Origin: a virus
Reading direction: 5' to 3' (one strand)
DNA: 38,085 nt
Virus record (IMG/VR): IMGVR_UViG_3300042987_000838
Location: 1 to 38,085 of that record
In this document: positions 30,201 through 37,179 of the stretch, one piece after another
How the letters are laid out: the number at the start of each line of letters is the position of its first letter
Position numbering within the stretch: the first letter of the stretch is position 1
Notes under the pieces: generated by a model
Databases searched by the model: none
What the model saw: only the letters and a program-made list of their open reading frames with translations
Told to the model about the DNA's origin: nothing
Translations under genes and position numbers: made by a program

Positions 30201-30526
30201 TCGGCGGCAAGGGCGAAGTTCTGCTCTCGCTCGGCGAGGATGGCGCTGTAGCGCGCCTGCGTGCTGACCTCGAGCGCCTTGGCGAGATCGTTGATCTTGG
30301 CCTCGAGTGAGGCACCCAGCTTCGCGGTCTGATCGGCCGTCTGCTTCGCCGTCCAGTCCTCAAGCTCGACGCGCAACTGCGGTTCGACCTCGTCGAAGAC
30401 TTTCTCGATCTCGGCGTTGAGATGCTCGCGAAGCTCCGGCAACTGCTCGACGAGTTGCTTCAGCTCGGTGCGCTGGACGATGGCAAGTTCGATCAGCCGG
30501 TCGATCTGGGTCTGAGTGTCGTGCAT
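27218..30526 (-). CDS. Large fibre-like virion protein
   Basis: A 1102-residue protein. Residues 1-150 are an acidic coiled coil (QTQIDRLIELAIVQRTELKQL). A GKWQAGVAYNKLDLVTLNGDSYTS module (about 157-180) resembles small carbohydrate-binding units, then a Gly run (ARGTGGGGG). From about 205 the protein is Ser/Thr/Gly/Asn-rich beta with LLIGTTTDGGQKLQV (about 565) and FLVGTTVDSGAKLQV (about 870), sequences familiar from tail fibres and appendages. No S74 chaperone domain is seen at the end. It lies between portal and lysis genes, not after the tail-tip gene, so it could be a head fibre or a tail fibre. Confidence 0.75.
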   Translation of the reverse strand: MHDTQTQIDRLIELAIVQRTELKQLVEQLPELREHLNAEIEKVFDEVEPQLRVELEDWTAKQTADQTAKLGASLEAKINDLAKALEVSTQARYSAILAEREQNFALAAEAEAKIAEHAASLPEAVKGIVDAELARFPRAGEIDQLRKEFAEPKSLNPRGKWQAGVAYNKLDLVTLNGDSYTSAKDDNRTRPSRSSADWTLVAARGTGGGGGPTSLTDLTAVPQNGELLIGNGSAFVNNTLTAGTGVTITNGAGTITIDATGAQEILTATVKNAESVAITKGQVVYLFSATGGFPSVKLAYNTSDATSAKTFGVVSDTSIAPNGTGTVTCVGVVSNLNLGTYSDGDTVYLGATPGSFTATKPYAPNHLVYVGIIERANSGNGELYVRIQNGYELDEIHDVQINAPKLAGQTLIYDQTNDLWKNAQLTGTANQITVTNADAAVTLSIPTAVTNVNSLTAQSATNLTLNGGSSGASLVLGQGASGGATLTSKGSSSVSLVSGAENMQLAAAGGAGYPSLYFNVTPSASNYTLAAGPTDLYLNATGATGPIYFRQGNTTKAMLSAAGNLLIGTTTDGGQKLQVAGTGLFTSDVTLNGATASPTLSIRGANANASPIIYLTSGFGGGSQQQWSIYTNDASAGGFLIRDNTAGSNLLTIAKSTGVVSLTSTTASTSTSTGALVVSGGVGVAGSIYGGGTAKIGSSTNYVWAGGVADGVLQSFRTSADGQLRLTRSGVRDWDFNGGTNLTIAADTATVLTLTSGGSATLSGNLTVSGGTLLNSVGAGTNAVTNTYATGPANIAQLDVKTGDGTTSSRTSRILIRTDETSPQRWDVGLAATKDFSISNSTLGAVALTINSATNNFLVGTTVDSGAKLQVGTNTTTSAGGMMFGTDCNLYRSGTRELTFLASSSPTVVIGGTANGSTTTLKLGDGVNNDQAIITSNLGNLVFKRNTTTVLTLDTSYNATFEGNITSAAGSTVTLGSEIYGRDNTTNSTAKYSRFGVSHYTNAEEPMFIFGGRSDATTNVLNIGGSSSVYNAATTTNFYAAANNTTVTGTLIASITTTGLAMASGKDISVGNAYVAGAPTATGYIVIKDSTGTSYKIPAVAL

Positions 30527-30527
30527 A

Positions 30528-33314
30528 TTATTTCGCGGCCTTCGGATGCTTCGCTGGCAAGAGATCGTTGTCTTGAGTGTAGTTCGGATTTTCCGGTCGT
30601 CCGTTCTTTAGCAGATACAGGAATGCGTTCACGCGGGCGTAAGCCCATTGCTGTTGCGATTGCACCCTCGGCGAGTGCGACGTGTTGTAAGCTCCAACGC
30701 CACGTTGATACACGGAGCGCAACTGTCCAACGGAGGCACCGTATCCGAGCTTCTCCTTGTTCCTTTTGTTAAACTCGTCCGCCTTCTGCTGGAGCGCGTC
30801 CTCTACTTCGGCCGGAACGTCGGCGCCTTTGGTGGTGCTGGCATCACCTTTGGCCGTGCCTTCGCCTTCCGGGTTGCGGTTCGGCGTGTCCGAGGCCGGA
30901 GCCTTGTCGGAGCCAACGATCGCGCCGCGAGGTCCGACCTTCGCCATCTCGACGGAGAACTTGCCCTCGTGCTGCCGCATACAGACCGCGGTGCGTTGCT
31001 CGGCGTCCGGGAACTCGGCCGTTGCGACAGGATCGGCCATGCAGCGCGTCATGAACTCGTCGTGCGTTTCGCCGGCGTTCGGCGTCGGGAGCTCAAACTC
31101 CTTCTTCTTTTCGAGGAGCTGGACCGCGCTCTTGCCGACGATGACCGGCTCGGTGTACGGCGCGCTGCGGGCGTGGAGTTCCTTGCGGTATTCCTGAACG
31201 GCCGTCAGCCAGTCGTTCGCGTGGACGCCGTTGCTCTTGATCGCAAGCTCGACCTCGGTGGCCGCGGAGAACTGGACGCGGTTTTCGGTCGGAGCGCTAT
31301 TCTGCTGCCGCTCCTTGTTGAGCCGCTCAACGATGGCGTTCGCCCACGTCCGGCCTTCGTCGCCGCCCCAACCCATCCAAGCCTGCCAGCCCTTGCCTTG
31401 CTGATCCCACGTCGCGCCTTGCTTGTCGACCTCGTGGCGGTCGAAGTAGGCTTTCATGCGGCGCACGGTCTCGGCGGAGAGCGCCTTCTTGTTCTGGATG
31501 TCGCGGGCGCGAGCGAGCCCGACGGCGGTCATCCCGCGCTGCGACGGCGGCTTTCCGGCGCGAACCTCGAGCGCACGACGAGCGTTCGACGCCATCCGAT
31601 CGTTCGGGACGTAGGAGTCCTCGGCGAAGTTGATCGTGATGAGATCCGCCGAGGCGTTGACCTGCTCGACCGGAGCGTCGGGCGTGGCGCCCTCGGCGAC
31701 ATCCGCCGGAGCGTTGTCCACCGTTCCCTTGCCGGTGGTCGCGTTGACGGCCGCGACCGATTCCGCCGTGACCTCGGTTCCGAGCGCCGCGGCCATCGAA
31801 GGATTCGCCGGCAACTGCTGCGTCACCATGCGGATCGCGGTCTCCGGGATCTCGTACTTCTGCGCGAGCTCCTTGATGTACGCGGCCTCCATCGCGATCT
31901 GCTCGAGGCGAGCGAAGGCGTCGGTGCCTTGCTCCGCGGCGATCTCTTGGAGCGACTTCGCGCCCTGCCTGTTCTCGTTCATGTTCGCCGAGGACTCGCG
32001 GCCGACGTCGATCGTCACCTTCGGCGGGAAGCGCCACTCGCCGCGGGTCGCACGCTTGAGCGCGTGGACCGGCGTTTCGCCTGACTCGAGCGGAGGCGGC
32101 GGGATCTCGCCGCGGGCGATGGCGTCGAGGATGACCGCGTTCTTGATCGGATCGAGAACCTTGTCGACGAGGACGCCTTGATGCTTCGTAAATACGCGGT
32201 CGGCCGCGGCAAACTCGGCGCGAACGCTCGGCCCCTTGTAGTCCTGCGTTCCGAAGAGGACGCCTTCCGGGATGCCGATGCCGATCGCGATCTCGTGCAT
32301 CAAGTGCTGGACGAAGCCCGCAAACGCTTGCGACGGGCGAGAAGGCATCACCTCGATCCTGTCGGCCGTGCCGAAGTAGCGGATCATCCCGACCTCGGAG
32401 AGCTCGTTCTTCTGCGACTGACCGCTCGGGAGCGTGATCGACGGGTTGGGCGTGAAAAGGTTGCGAGGATTCGCCGCCGCCTTGTCCGAGAATACAAGCG
32501 CCGCCTGCTGCGAAGCGAAGCGGACGCCGGTCTTCTCCGCCTCGAGGATCGCGTAAAGCATACGCGCCGAACGGATGCAGGAATGAAAGTCGGAGACGCC
32601 GCGGAACTGATCGCTGCGGAACGGGTCGAAGTAATGGCAGAAGTTCGACGCCGGGATCTCCTCCGGGTCGAAGTAGACGCCGTCCTTCGTGACGCGGTAG
32701 ACCTGATACGAGACCGGGCGTCCGAACTCGTCGACCGTCACGCCTTGGTAATAGTTCGCCGGACCTGCCACGAGCGCGTTCGGATTTCCGATGCGCGTCG
32801 CCGGCACGATCTGAACCTTGAGTTCTTTATCGACGCGCCGCAGGACGAAGCCGAAGTCGCCGTCCACCGGGCGCTCTTCGCATCCGATCTGAACGAGCTT
32901 TCGGAACGAGTGTCGGCCGGAGACGTCGGCGCGCTTGCACCAGTCGTGGAAGTATTCGTTGACGATGCCGTTGTAGTCCTTGTTCCCCGTGCCGGCCGAG
33001 AACTCCTGCGGCGTCAGGTAGAGCGAGAACTTGCGCGTGATCTCGCGGGCCTGCGGGAAGTTTTCGACGAGGTCGCGTGCTTCCCACATCATCACGATCC
33101 GATCGCGGACCGTCTGCGTGGATTCGCTCGGCTGGCCGTACTGGCGCGGCGCGTAGATGCGATCGGTCAGCGCGGCGTTGTAGCTGAAGAGCTCACGCTG
33201 GACGCGAGCCTCGAGGCGCTTCAACGCATAGGCCGGAGCGACCGTTTCGATGGCGCGCTCGAACCACGGGCGGTTGCGGATGACCTTCTGGAAATCGAAC
33301 GGCGGGTGCTCCAT
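30528..33314 (-). CDS. Portal protein (lambda B family) with long C-terminal extension
   Basis: A 928-residue protein starting at the ATG at 33314, directly after the gpW-like stop. Residues 1-about 520 are a lambda-type portal: APAYALKRLEARVQREL, ARDLVENFPQAREITRKFSLYLTP, CHYFDPFRSDQFRGVSDFHS, and GIPEGVLFGTQDYKGPSVRAEF. From about 575-665 comes a module with GMTAVGLARARDIQ, LSAETVRRMKAYFDRHE and AWMGWGGDEGRTWA. Near 751 is HDEFMTRCMADP, and the last 80 residues contain QRGVGAYNTSH and YTQDNDLL. These three modules recur in phage head proteins. Usual lambda portals have about 530 residues, so this is a fusion or an extended portal. Confidence 0.85.
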   Translation of the reverse strand: MEHPPFDFQKVIRNRPWFERAIETVAPAYALKRLEARVQRELFSYNAALTDRIYAPRQYGQPSESTQTVRDRIVMMWEARDLVENFPQAREITRKFSLYLTPQEFSAGTGNKDYNGIVNEYFHDWCKRADVSGRHSFRKLVQIGCEERPVDGDFGFVLRRVDKELKVQIVPATRIGNPNALVAGPANYYQGVTVDEFGRPVSYQVYRVTKDGVYFDPEEIPASNFCHYFDPFRSDQFRGVSDFHSCIRSARMLYAILEAEKTGVRFASQQAALVFSDKAAANPRNLFTPNPSITLPSGQSQKNELSEVGMIRYFGTADRIEVMPSRPSQAFAGFVQHLMHEIAIGIGIPEGVLFGTQDYKGPSVRAEFAAADRVFTKHQGVLVDKVLDPIKNAVILDAIARGEIPPPPLESGETPVHALKRATRGEWRFPPKVTIDVGRESSANMNENRQGAKSLQEIAAEQGTDAFARLEQIAMEAAYIKELAQKYEIPETAIRMVTQQLPANPSMAAALGTEVTAESVAAVNATTGKGTVDNAPADVAEGATPDAPVEQVNASADLITINFAEDSYVPNDRMASNARRALEVRAGKPPSQRGMTAVGLARARDIQNKKALSAETVRRMKAYFDRHEVDKQGATWDQQGKGWQAWMGWGGDEGRTWANAIVERLNKERQQNSAPTENRVQFSAATEVELAIKSNGVHANDWLTAVQEYRKELHARSAPYTEPVIVGKSAVQLLEKKKEFELPTPNAGETHDEFMTRCMADPVATAEFPDAEQRTAVCMRQHEGKFSVEMAKVGPRGAIVGSDKAPASDTPNRNPEGEGTAKGDASTTKGADVPAEVEDALQQKADEFNKRNKEKLGYGASVGQLRSVYQRGVGAYNTSHSPRVQSQQQWAYARVNAFLYLLKNGRPENPNYTQDNDLLPAKHPKAAK

Positions 33315-33315
33315 G

Positions 33316-33555
33316 TTAGTTCCCGTTGAAACTGACAAAAGTGACCGTGTCGGTCGTCCCATTCGCGTCGTCGATCGCGGCCTGAATCTGGCCGAGCATC
33401 GCGTTCAGCCGGCCGAGGTCGGCGCGGGTGACGCTCTTCCCGTTCAGGCTGTAGCTCGTGTTGAGCAGGCAAGCGCGGATCGCCGCGATCGTCTCGGTCT
33501 TGAGAGTCGCGAGCGTTCCGGTGTCGAGGCCCAGAAACGGGTTGTCCATCGCCAT
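33316..33555 (-). CDS. gpW-like head-tail joining protein
   Basis: A 79-residue protein with a helix rich in Leu and Ala (GTLATLKTETIAAIRACLLN) followed by SYSLNGKSVTRADLGRLNAMLGQIQAAI. The A-x-x-L...G..VtraDL..L..~l..l pattern is that of lambda gpW, which joins head and tail after packaging. The gene lies between terminase and portal, the lambda W position. Two in-frame ATGs exist: 33555 and 33549. The second has AGGG about eight bases upstream and may be the true start, giving 77 residues. Confidence 0.82.
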   Translation of the reverse strand: MAMDNPFLGLDTGTLATLKTETIAAIRACLLNTSYSLNGKSVTRADLGRLNAMLGQIQAAIDDANGTTDTVTFVSFNGN

Positions 33556-33584
33556 GCCCTAGCGCATGGCGTAAAAACGGAATC

Positions 33585-35378
33585 TTACACGCTCGGACTT
33601 TGGGGCGCGTACTTGATAAAGCCGGCGATCGTCGCCATGCAGAGCATCATCGCCGAGGTATCAAGGCCGTGGTTCGGCGCGTTGGTTTTGACTTCGACCC
33701 ATTGCCAAACGCCAGACCTCACCTCGACCTTGTGCTCGCCCTTCAGGTGTTCGAGATACAGCGGGTTGACGTCCTCCGGCATATCCCACTTCAGGTCGCC
33801 TTTCCCCTCGATCGCGAGCGAGAGGACGTCCTTGAAATAATCGCCGCTCCAGTCGTAGTAGTAGACATCGCCGCCGCGGTAGTCCGAGACCCGAGGCTCG
33901 GAGAACGGGAAGTTGACTATCTGGCCGGAGTTCTCGTCCCGCATCGTCCAAGTCTTCCGGCCGTAGCCGCGCATCCCGCGCCAGCCGAACTCGGCGCAGT
34001 CACGGTCGACATCCGCCGGCCGGTAGCCGCGGTCCTGCGCGACGCAGGCGTCAGGCACCGCGTAACGCTGTTGAAGTTGCCGAAGCTGGTCCCGCGTCTC
34101 GATGCGCCCGAACCAGAGTTGGCGGTAGCGCGGACCTTGCGCCGTTGAGAAGGCGCCGACCTCAACCCACCAATGGTCCTGCTGGCGGTCGATCGCCATG
34201 AAGCGGATCGCCTCATCCGGGATCGCTTGGCCGGCGGAGTAAGTTGCGGTCGTGTACCCCGACTTCGTCGTGAAGATTGAAACGGTCTTTTTCTCCACGA
34301 TCCACGGCCGCGCCTCGCGCTTGGTCCGAAACTCAACGAGCGGCGTCTCGTCGCCGGTCCGCACAAGGTGATTTTGCGCCGCGGCCCACTCTTCCGCGAG
34401 CAGCCGCATCGGCCGCGAGACGACGGCCTCGACCCGATAGGAGCGAACGTCCGCGGGCGCCTTCGCGTTCTGCGCGACGAAGCGGCCGGTGCGCTTCCAT
34501 GCTGCGCGGGTCGCGTCTGAATCGTCGGTCTGGTGCTGGCAATGGGGGCACTTGAAATGCACCGACTCAATCACGCGAGCGACGTCCCACGTCTCGTCGT
34601 CGCGCCGCGCCTTACGGTCCCATGCTACGCCGCCGGCGATCTCGCCGCGCTCGTCACGGATCGCAAACGCGGCCGGATGAATCCGCTTGCACGCCGGACA
34701 CTCGACCGACCACTCGCCCTCGTGACCGGAGCGGAAGGACGTGTCCTCGACGTTCCCCGTCTCGGCGTCCATGATCGGCGCCTGACTCACGTTGTAAATC
34801 TTGGAGCGCCCGACCTCCTCGAACTTCGAGACGCGAGCGACGGCGTGACCGTAGACTTCCTGCCAGCGCGGGAGCCATATCTCGTCATTGACCTTGTAGC
34901 GGATAGACTGCGACTGCTGGGTCGAAAGGTTCGCCGGATTTAGCGTGAGGAAGAATCCGCCGAAGTAGGTCTCCGTCGTTGTCCGCTGCGGACCCGGCCG
35001 CGGCAGCATCGAGGAGACCGGCTTGCACCGCTCAAGGATCGGATTCAGCCGGCTCTTCGCGTGCCGCTCGACCATGTCTTCCGTTTGCATCGTCCACGAG
35101 ATAGGTCCCGGATCGTTTACGATCACCCACGGAATCCAGACGTCAGCGACGAGCGTGCCGCCGACTTGCACGGCCTTGCGGAAGTGAACGCGGCGCACGA
35201 TCGGATCTTGCAGCGCGTCGAAGATCGGCAAGAGCCACGGCGTCAGCTTGGCATTGAACGGTCCCGGCGTCGCGTAGCTCTCCGGCAAGACGACGTGCTT
35301 GCGCGCCCACTCGTAGATGGGCGAGCGGTCCGGCCGCGGCAGCCGCCACTTCTCAAGGATCTTCTGGACGTCGGTCAT
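33585..35378 (-). CDS. terL: Terminase large subunit, GpA family
   Basis: A 597-residue protein of the lambda gpA family. The N-terminal ATPase has RKAVQVGGTLVADVWIPWVIV at 67-87, the family's altered Walker A region. WTMQTEDMVERHAKSRLNPILERCKPV follows at about 95. Two CxxC pairs (CPACKRIHP, about 240, and CPHCQH, about 275) form the zinc element typical of this family. The C-terminal nuclease half contains FMAIDRQQDHWWVEVGAF and YNQ-type acidic positions. GpA-type enzymes usually cut at cos sites. It overlaps the gene upstream by ATGA. Confidence 0.93.
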   Translation of the reverse strand: MTDVQKILEKWRLPRPDRSPIYEWARKHVVLPESYATPGPFNAKLTPWLLPIFDALQDPIVRRVHFRKAVQVGGTLVADVWIPWVIVNDPGPISWTMQTEDMVERHAKSRLNPILERCKPVSSMLPRPGPQRTTTETYFGGFFLTLNPANLSTQQSQSIRYKVNDEIWLPRWQEVYGHAVARVSKFEEVGRSKIYNVSQAPIMDAETGNVEDTSFRSGHEGEWSVECPACKRIHPAAFAIRDERGEIAGGVAWDRKARRDDETWDVARVIESVHFKCPHCQHQTDDSDATRAAWKRTGRFVAQNAKAPADVRSYRVEAVVSRPMRLLAEEWAAAQNHLVRTGDETPLVEFRTKREARPWIVEKKTVSIFTTKSGYTTATYSAGQAIPDEAIRFMAIDRQQDHWWVEVGAFSTAQGPRYRQLWFGRIETRDQLRQLQQRYAVPDACVAQDRGYRPADVDRDCAEFGWRGMRGYGRKTWTMRDENSGQIVNFPFSEPRVSDYRGGDVYYYDWSGDYFKDVLSLAIEGKGDLKWDMPEDVNPLYLEHLKGEHKVEVRSGVWQWVEVKTNAPNHGLDTSAMMLCMATIAGFIKYAPQSPSV

Positions 35379-35584
35379 GCCGGTTCCGACATAGCCGGCG
35401 GCGTCTTCTTCGGCCGTCCTCCGCGCTTTCCGTTCAGCCGCGCAGCCGCGGCCTTGCGGTCAGACTTGACCCGACCGCCGAGGCGACCGAGCGCGACGGC
35501 GGCGGGATTTTTGGGGGCGTCGCACTCGAAGCAGACCTGCCGGCCGTCCGGCAAGGTCTCGAAGGTGCAGTCGTGGGGTTTCAT
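35375..35584 (-). CDS. Small basic protein with Cys motif and GRLGG-NG motif
   Basis: A 69-residue protein. Cys6, Cys18 and Cys21 near the N terminus suggest a small metal-binding site (VCFEC). Residues 31-60 (ALGRLGGRVKSDRK, ARLNGKRGGRPKK) are a basic motif seen in many short bacterial and phage proteins. A related motif, GRLGG-x3-S-x2-K-x2-A-x-R-x-NG, is in the replication initiator at residues 99-118. It overlaps terL by ATGA and could bind nucleic acid at packaging. The function is not established. Confidence 0.7.
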   Translation of the reverse strand: MKPHDCTFETLPDGRQVCFECDAPKNPAAVALGRLGGRVKSDRKAAAARLNGKRGGRPKKTPPAMSEPA

Positions 35585-35970
35585 CAGGCGGAAGGAATAG
35601 CGCGAAAACCAAACTGCTCGGCGCTGATCTCGGCTTGAGCCTGCTCCTTTTGAGCGGCGCGGATCGCGATGAGCTTATTTGCCGCAGCGGTCGCTTCAGA
35701 AGAACCGAGCGACAGACGGAACCGGATTTCGGAGCGAGCCATCGCAGTCGCCTCGACGATGCGAAACTTCGCGTTGTTCGCGCCGCGCATCTTCGCGAAG
35801 GCGTAGAAGTTTTGAGCAAACTCGTGCTTCCAGTTCTGCACCAGATTCTCGAGGGTCGGCATCGTGTTGTCGGTATCGTTATGCAAAGCGGCGAGGTAAG
35901 CCTGCGCGATGCAGGTCGCAGTCTGCGCGAGCGAGGCGTGAATGATCGGGCTGATTTTGGTCGAGGTCAT
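35584..35970 (-). CDS. Hypothetical protein behind promoter module A
   Basis: A 128-residue protein starting at the ATG at 35970. I prefer this to a longer frame reaching 36042 because AACAACGAC sits just before it, as at other promoter modules. The protein is rich in Ala and helical throughout (AQTATCIAQAYLAALH; AANKLIAIRAAQKEQAQAEIS). No domain is recognised. It ends with a one-base TGATG overlap onto the next gene. It belongs to the cluster of small genes between the two terminase genes. Confidence 0.68.
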   Translation of the reverse strand: MTSTKISPIIHASLAQTATCIAQAYLAALHNDTDNTMPTLENLVQNWKHEFAQNFYAFAKMRGANNAKFRIVEATAMARSEIRFRLSLGSSEATAAANKLIAIRAAQKEQAQAEISAEQFGFRAIPSA

Positions 35971-36011
35971 TGTCGTTGTTTTGTTGAGGTTCTCGTTGCT
36001 GACGTAGGAGA

Positions 36012-36056
36012 GAGAAAGCGAAGCGGTTCGGTTCGTCAACACCTTTTCGGAAAAAA
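36012..36056 (-). promoter_or_regulatory. Promoter/operator module A
   Basis: On the minus strand a TTGACG box (36039-36034) follows an A/T-rich CGAAAAGG, with the dyad AAGCG-AAG-CGGTT (plus 36016-36028) five bases beyond it and TTCTCT 17 bases after the box. AACAACGAC follows before the ATG at 35970. This is one of four copies; half-site one has a single mismatch. Confidence 0.65.
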
Positions 36057-36066
36057 GTTTTGAGGC

Positions 36067-36399
36067 TCAAATCTTGATCCAGACCTTGCGAATCTTCCGA
36101 CGGCTTAGACCGGCCGAAGTCTTCGTGACCTCGAACCGAGTTCCGCGAACGCGGTTGCCGTCCGCGTGCCAGACGTAAGCAGAGCTCCCAGACTGCGTCG
36201 CGTCGACATCCTCGACGTCTTCCATCCAGCGCGAGATTCCTCGCTCGGTCACGGTCTCGCCGCGGCGGAGCGCCGAGTTGATCGTGCGTTCGATCGCATC
36301 TTCGCCGACGCCGCTTCCGATCTGAACGTGCATCGTGTCACCGATGCGGACGACGCGAGAGGTCGCGCCGGCGAGGAGAGAGTTGATCGTGGTGGTCAT
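36067..36399 (-). CDS. Hypothetical protein of the ter-interval cluster
   Basis: A 110-residue protein starting at the ATG at 36399, which overlaps the upstream stop by ATGA. The first 40 residues contain SRVVRIGDTMHVQIGSGVGEDAIERTINSAL, and the C-terminal part is a basic strand-rich segment (SRRKIRKVWIKI). A central MEDVEDVDATQS segment is acidic. The mixed alpha/beta form with a basic end suits a small regulator or inhibitor, but no family is recognised. Confidence 0.68.
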   Translation of the reverse strand: MTTTINSLLAGATSRVVRIGDTMHVQIGSGVGEDAIERTINSALRRGETVTERGISRWMEDVEDVDATQSGSSAYVWHADGNRVRGTRFEVTKTSAGLSRRKIRKVWIKI

Positions 36400-36617
36400 T
36401 GTTGAAAAAACAGATCGGACGCCTTTTCGTAAGCATCGCCCATCTTCTCGACGCCTTTGCATTGAGCGAGAAACTCGCGTTGCTCGGGAGTCATCGAATC
36501 AAAAAAAGTTTTCATCGCGCAAAAAAACTCATTGAACGCTTGCCGGTCGGCGGAAAAAACCGGCTTCGGTTGTTTTTTGTAAGCGATAACTGGGCCGAGG
36601 TTGTTGTAGTGTCTCAT
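36396..36617 (-). CDS. Hypothetical protein behind promoter module B
   Basis: A 73-residue protein starting at the ATG at 36617 with AACAACGACCA directly before it. It begins RHYNNLGPVIAYKKQPKPV and continues as an amphipathic helix, FNEFFCAMKTFFDSMTPEQREFLAQC. Aromatic-rich (seven Phe) for its length. No family is recognised. It is the first gene of a two-gene unit with the 110-residue protein. Confidence 0.68.
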   Translation of the reverse strand: MRHYNNLGPVIAYKKQPKPVFSADRQAFNEFFCAMKTFFDSMTPEQREFLAQCKGVEKMGDAYEKASDLFFQQ

Positions 36618-36642
36618 TGGTCGTTGTTGATTACGGGATGAG

Positions 36643-36684
36643 GAGAACCGAAGCGGTTCGCTTCGTCAATACCTATTTTCAGAA
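36643..36684 (-). promoter_or_regulatory. Promoter/operator module B
   Basis: Minus strand CTGAAAATAGGTATTGACG (box at 36669-36664), then a perfect dyad AACCG-AAG-CGGTT (plus 36646-36658) and TCTCCT 17 bases after the box. TCAACAACGACC follows before ATG at 36617. The upstream A/T-rich edge overlaps the stop of the gene at 36679. Confidence 0.7.
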
Positions 36685-36894
36685 AAACTCGCGGCCAAAA
36701 TTATCGCGCACGCGGTCAGGAACTCGACGCGACCAGCATCCGATCCAATGCACCGGAAGCGGCGCCCAGACACAATACACCTCGTGGAAGTATTGATCGC
36801 TGCCGACCAGCCGCACGCCGAGCGTCGGGTCGGTTTCCCGACCCGCGCCGGCCGCGGCCTCTTCAGCAGATGCCGAGCGCGAGGAGAGCTTCAT
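36679..36894 (-). CDS. Hypothetical protein overlapping its neighbour by 32 bases
   Basis: A 71-residue protein beginning at an ATG at 36894, inside the end of the gene at 36863-37090. The start is uncertain because there is no Shine-Dalgarno. Residues 24-71 (TLGVRLVGSDQYFHEVYCVWAPLPVHWIGCW then SRRVPDRVRDNFGREFF) look like true coding sequence, with strands and many aromatics, while the first 20 are low-complexity Ala/Glu. It may begin later. No function is recognised. Confidence 0.5.
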   Translation of the reverse strand: MKLSSRSASAEEAAAGAGRETDPTLGVRLVGSDQYFHEVYCVWAPLPVHWIGCWSRRVPDRVRDNFGREFF

Positions 36895-37090
36895 CGTCGG
36901 AGAGGATCATGTCCGAGGACAGGTCGAGGTAGGCGTGGCGAGCGAGCGCCGAGTTGTAGCAGTAGAGGAGCCGGCGTCCCGTGCGGGAGACAAACTCGGT
37001 CTCGGTGCCGCCGTTAGCGGGAACCCAGACGTTCTTGAAGGTCGCGATGGCGTTGCGGATCGCGAGGAGGGAGGTGGTGTCGTTGTTCAC
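36863..37090 (-). CDS. Hypothetical protein behind promoter module C
   Basis: A 75-residue protein with GTG start at 37090. The codons after GTG are AACAACGAC, so the leader motif itself encodes Asn-Asn-Asp here. The body contains LLAIRNAIATFKNVWVPANGG and GRRLLYCYNSALARHAYLDLS, then an acidic DMILSDDEALLALGIC end. It is a mixed alpha/beta protein without a recognised family. If the promoter call is right, the mRNA would be leaderless or nearly so. Confidence 0.62.
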   Translation of the reverse strand: MNNDTTSLLAIRNAIATFKNVWVPANGGTETEFVSRTGRRLLYCYNSALARHAYLDLSSDMILSDDEALLALGIC

Positions 37091-37099
37091 GGTTCAGAT

Positions 37100-37140
37100 A
37101 GAAACCGAAGCGGTAGGGTATTGCAAGAACTATTTTCGAG
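37100..37140 (-). promoter_or_regulatory. Promoter/operator module C
   Basis: Minus strand CTCGAAAATAGTTCTTGCAA (box 37126-37121), dyad AACCG-AAG-CGGTA on plus 37103-37115 and TTCTAT 17 bases after the box, the best -10-like hexamer of the four. The GTG start lies only about seven bases further on. Confidence 0.68.
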
Positions 37141-37147
37141 AAAGTTT

Positions 37148-37172
37148 GGGGCCGGTTTTTTAGGCCGGCCCC
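37148..37172. terminator. Hairpin after the gene at 37180-37401
   Basis: GGGGCCGG and CCGGCCCC (37148-37155 with 37165-37172) form a perfect 8-bp stem with a TTTTTTAGG loop on the plus strand. On the minus strand the loop is A-rich and only AAACTTT follows, so termination on the coding strand is not textbook. It separates the terS-proximal small gene from module C. Confidence 0.55.
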
Positions 37173-37179
37173 GAGAGGC

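Noticed and set aside
30648-32084. Plus-strand open frame (478 codons) opposite the portal gene
   Set aside because: Arg/Leu/Asp-rich antisense shadow of the portal C-terminal region, with no ribosome-binding site or motif. The same applies to plus-strand frames at 1053-1556, 4861-5808, 12883-13443, 29255-29983 and 32178-33329.
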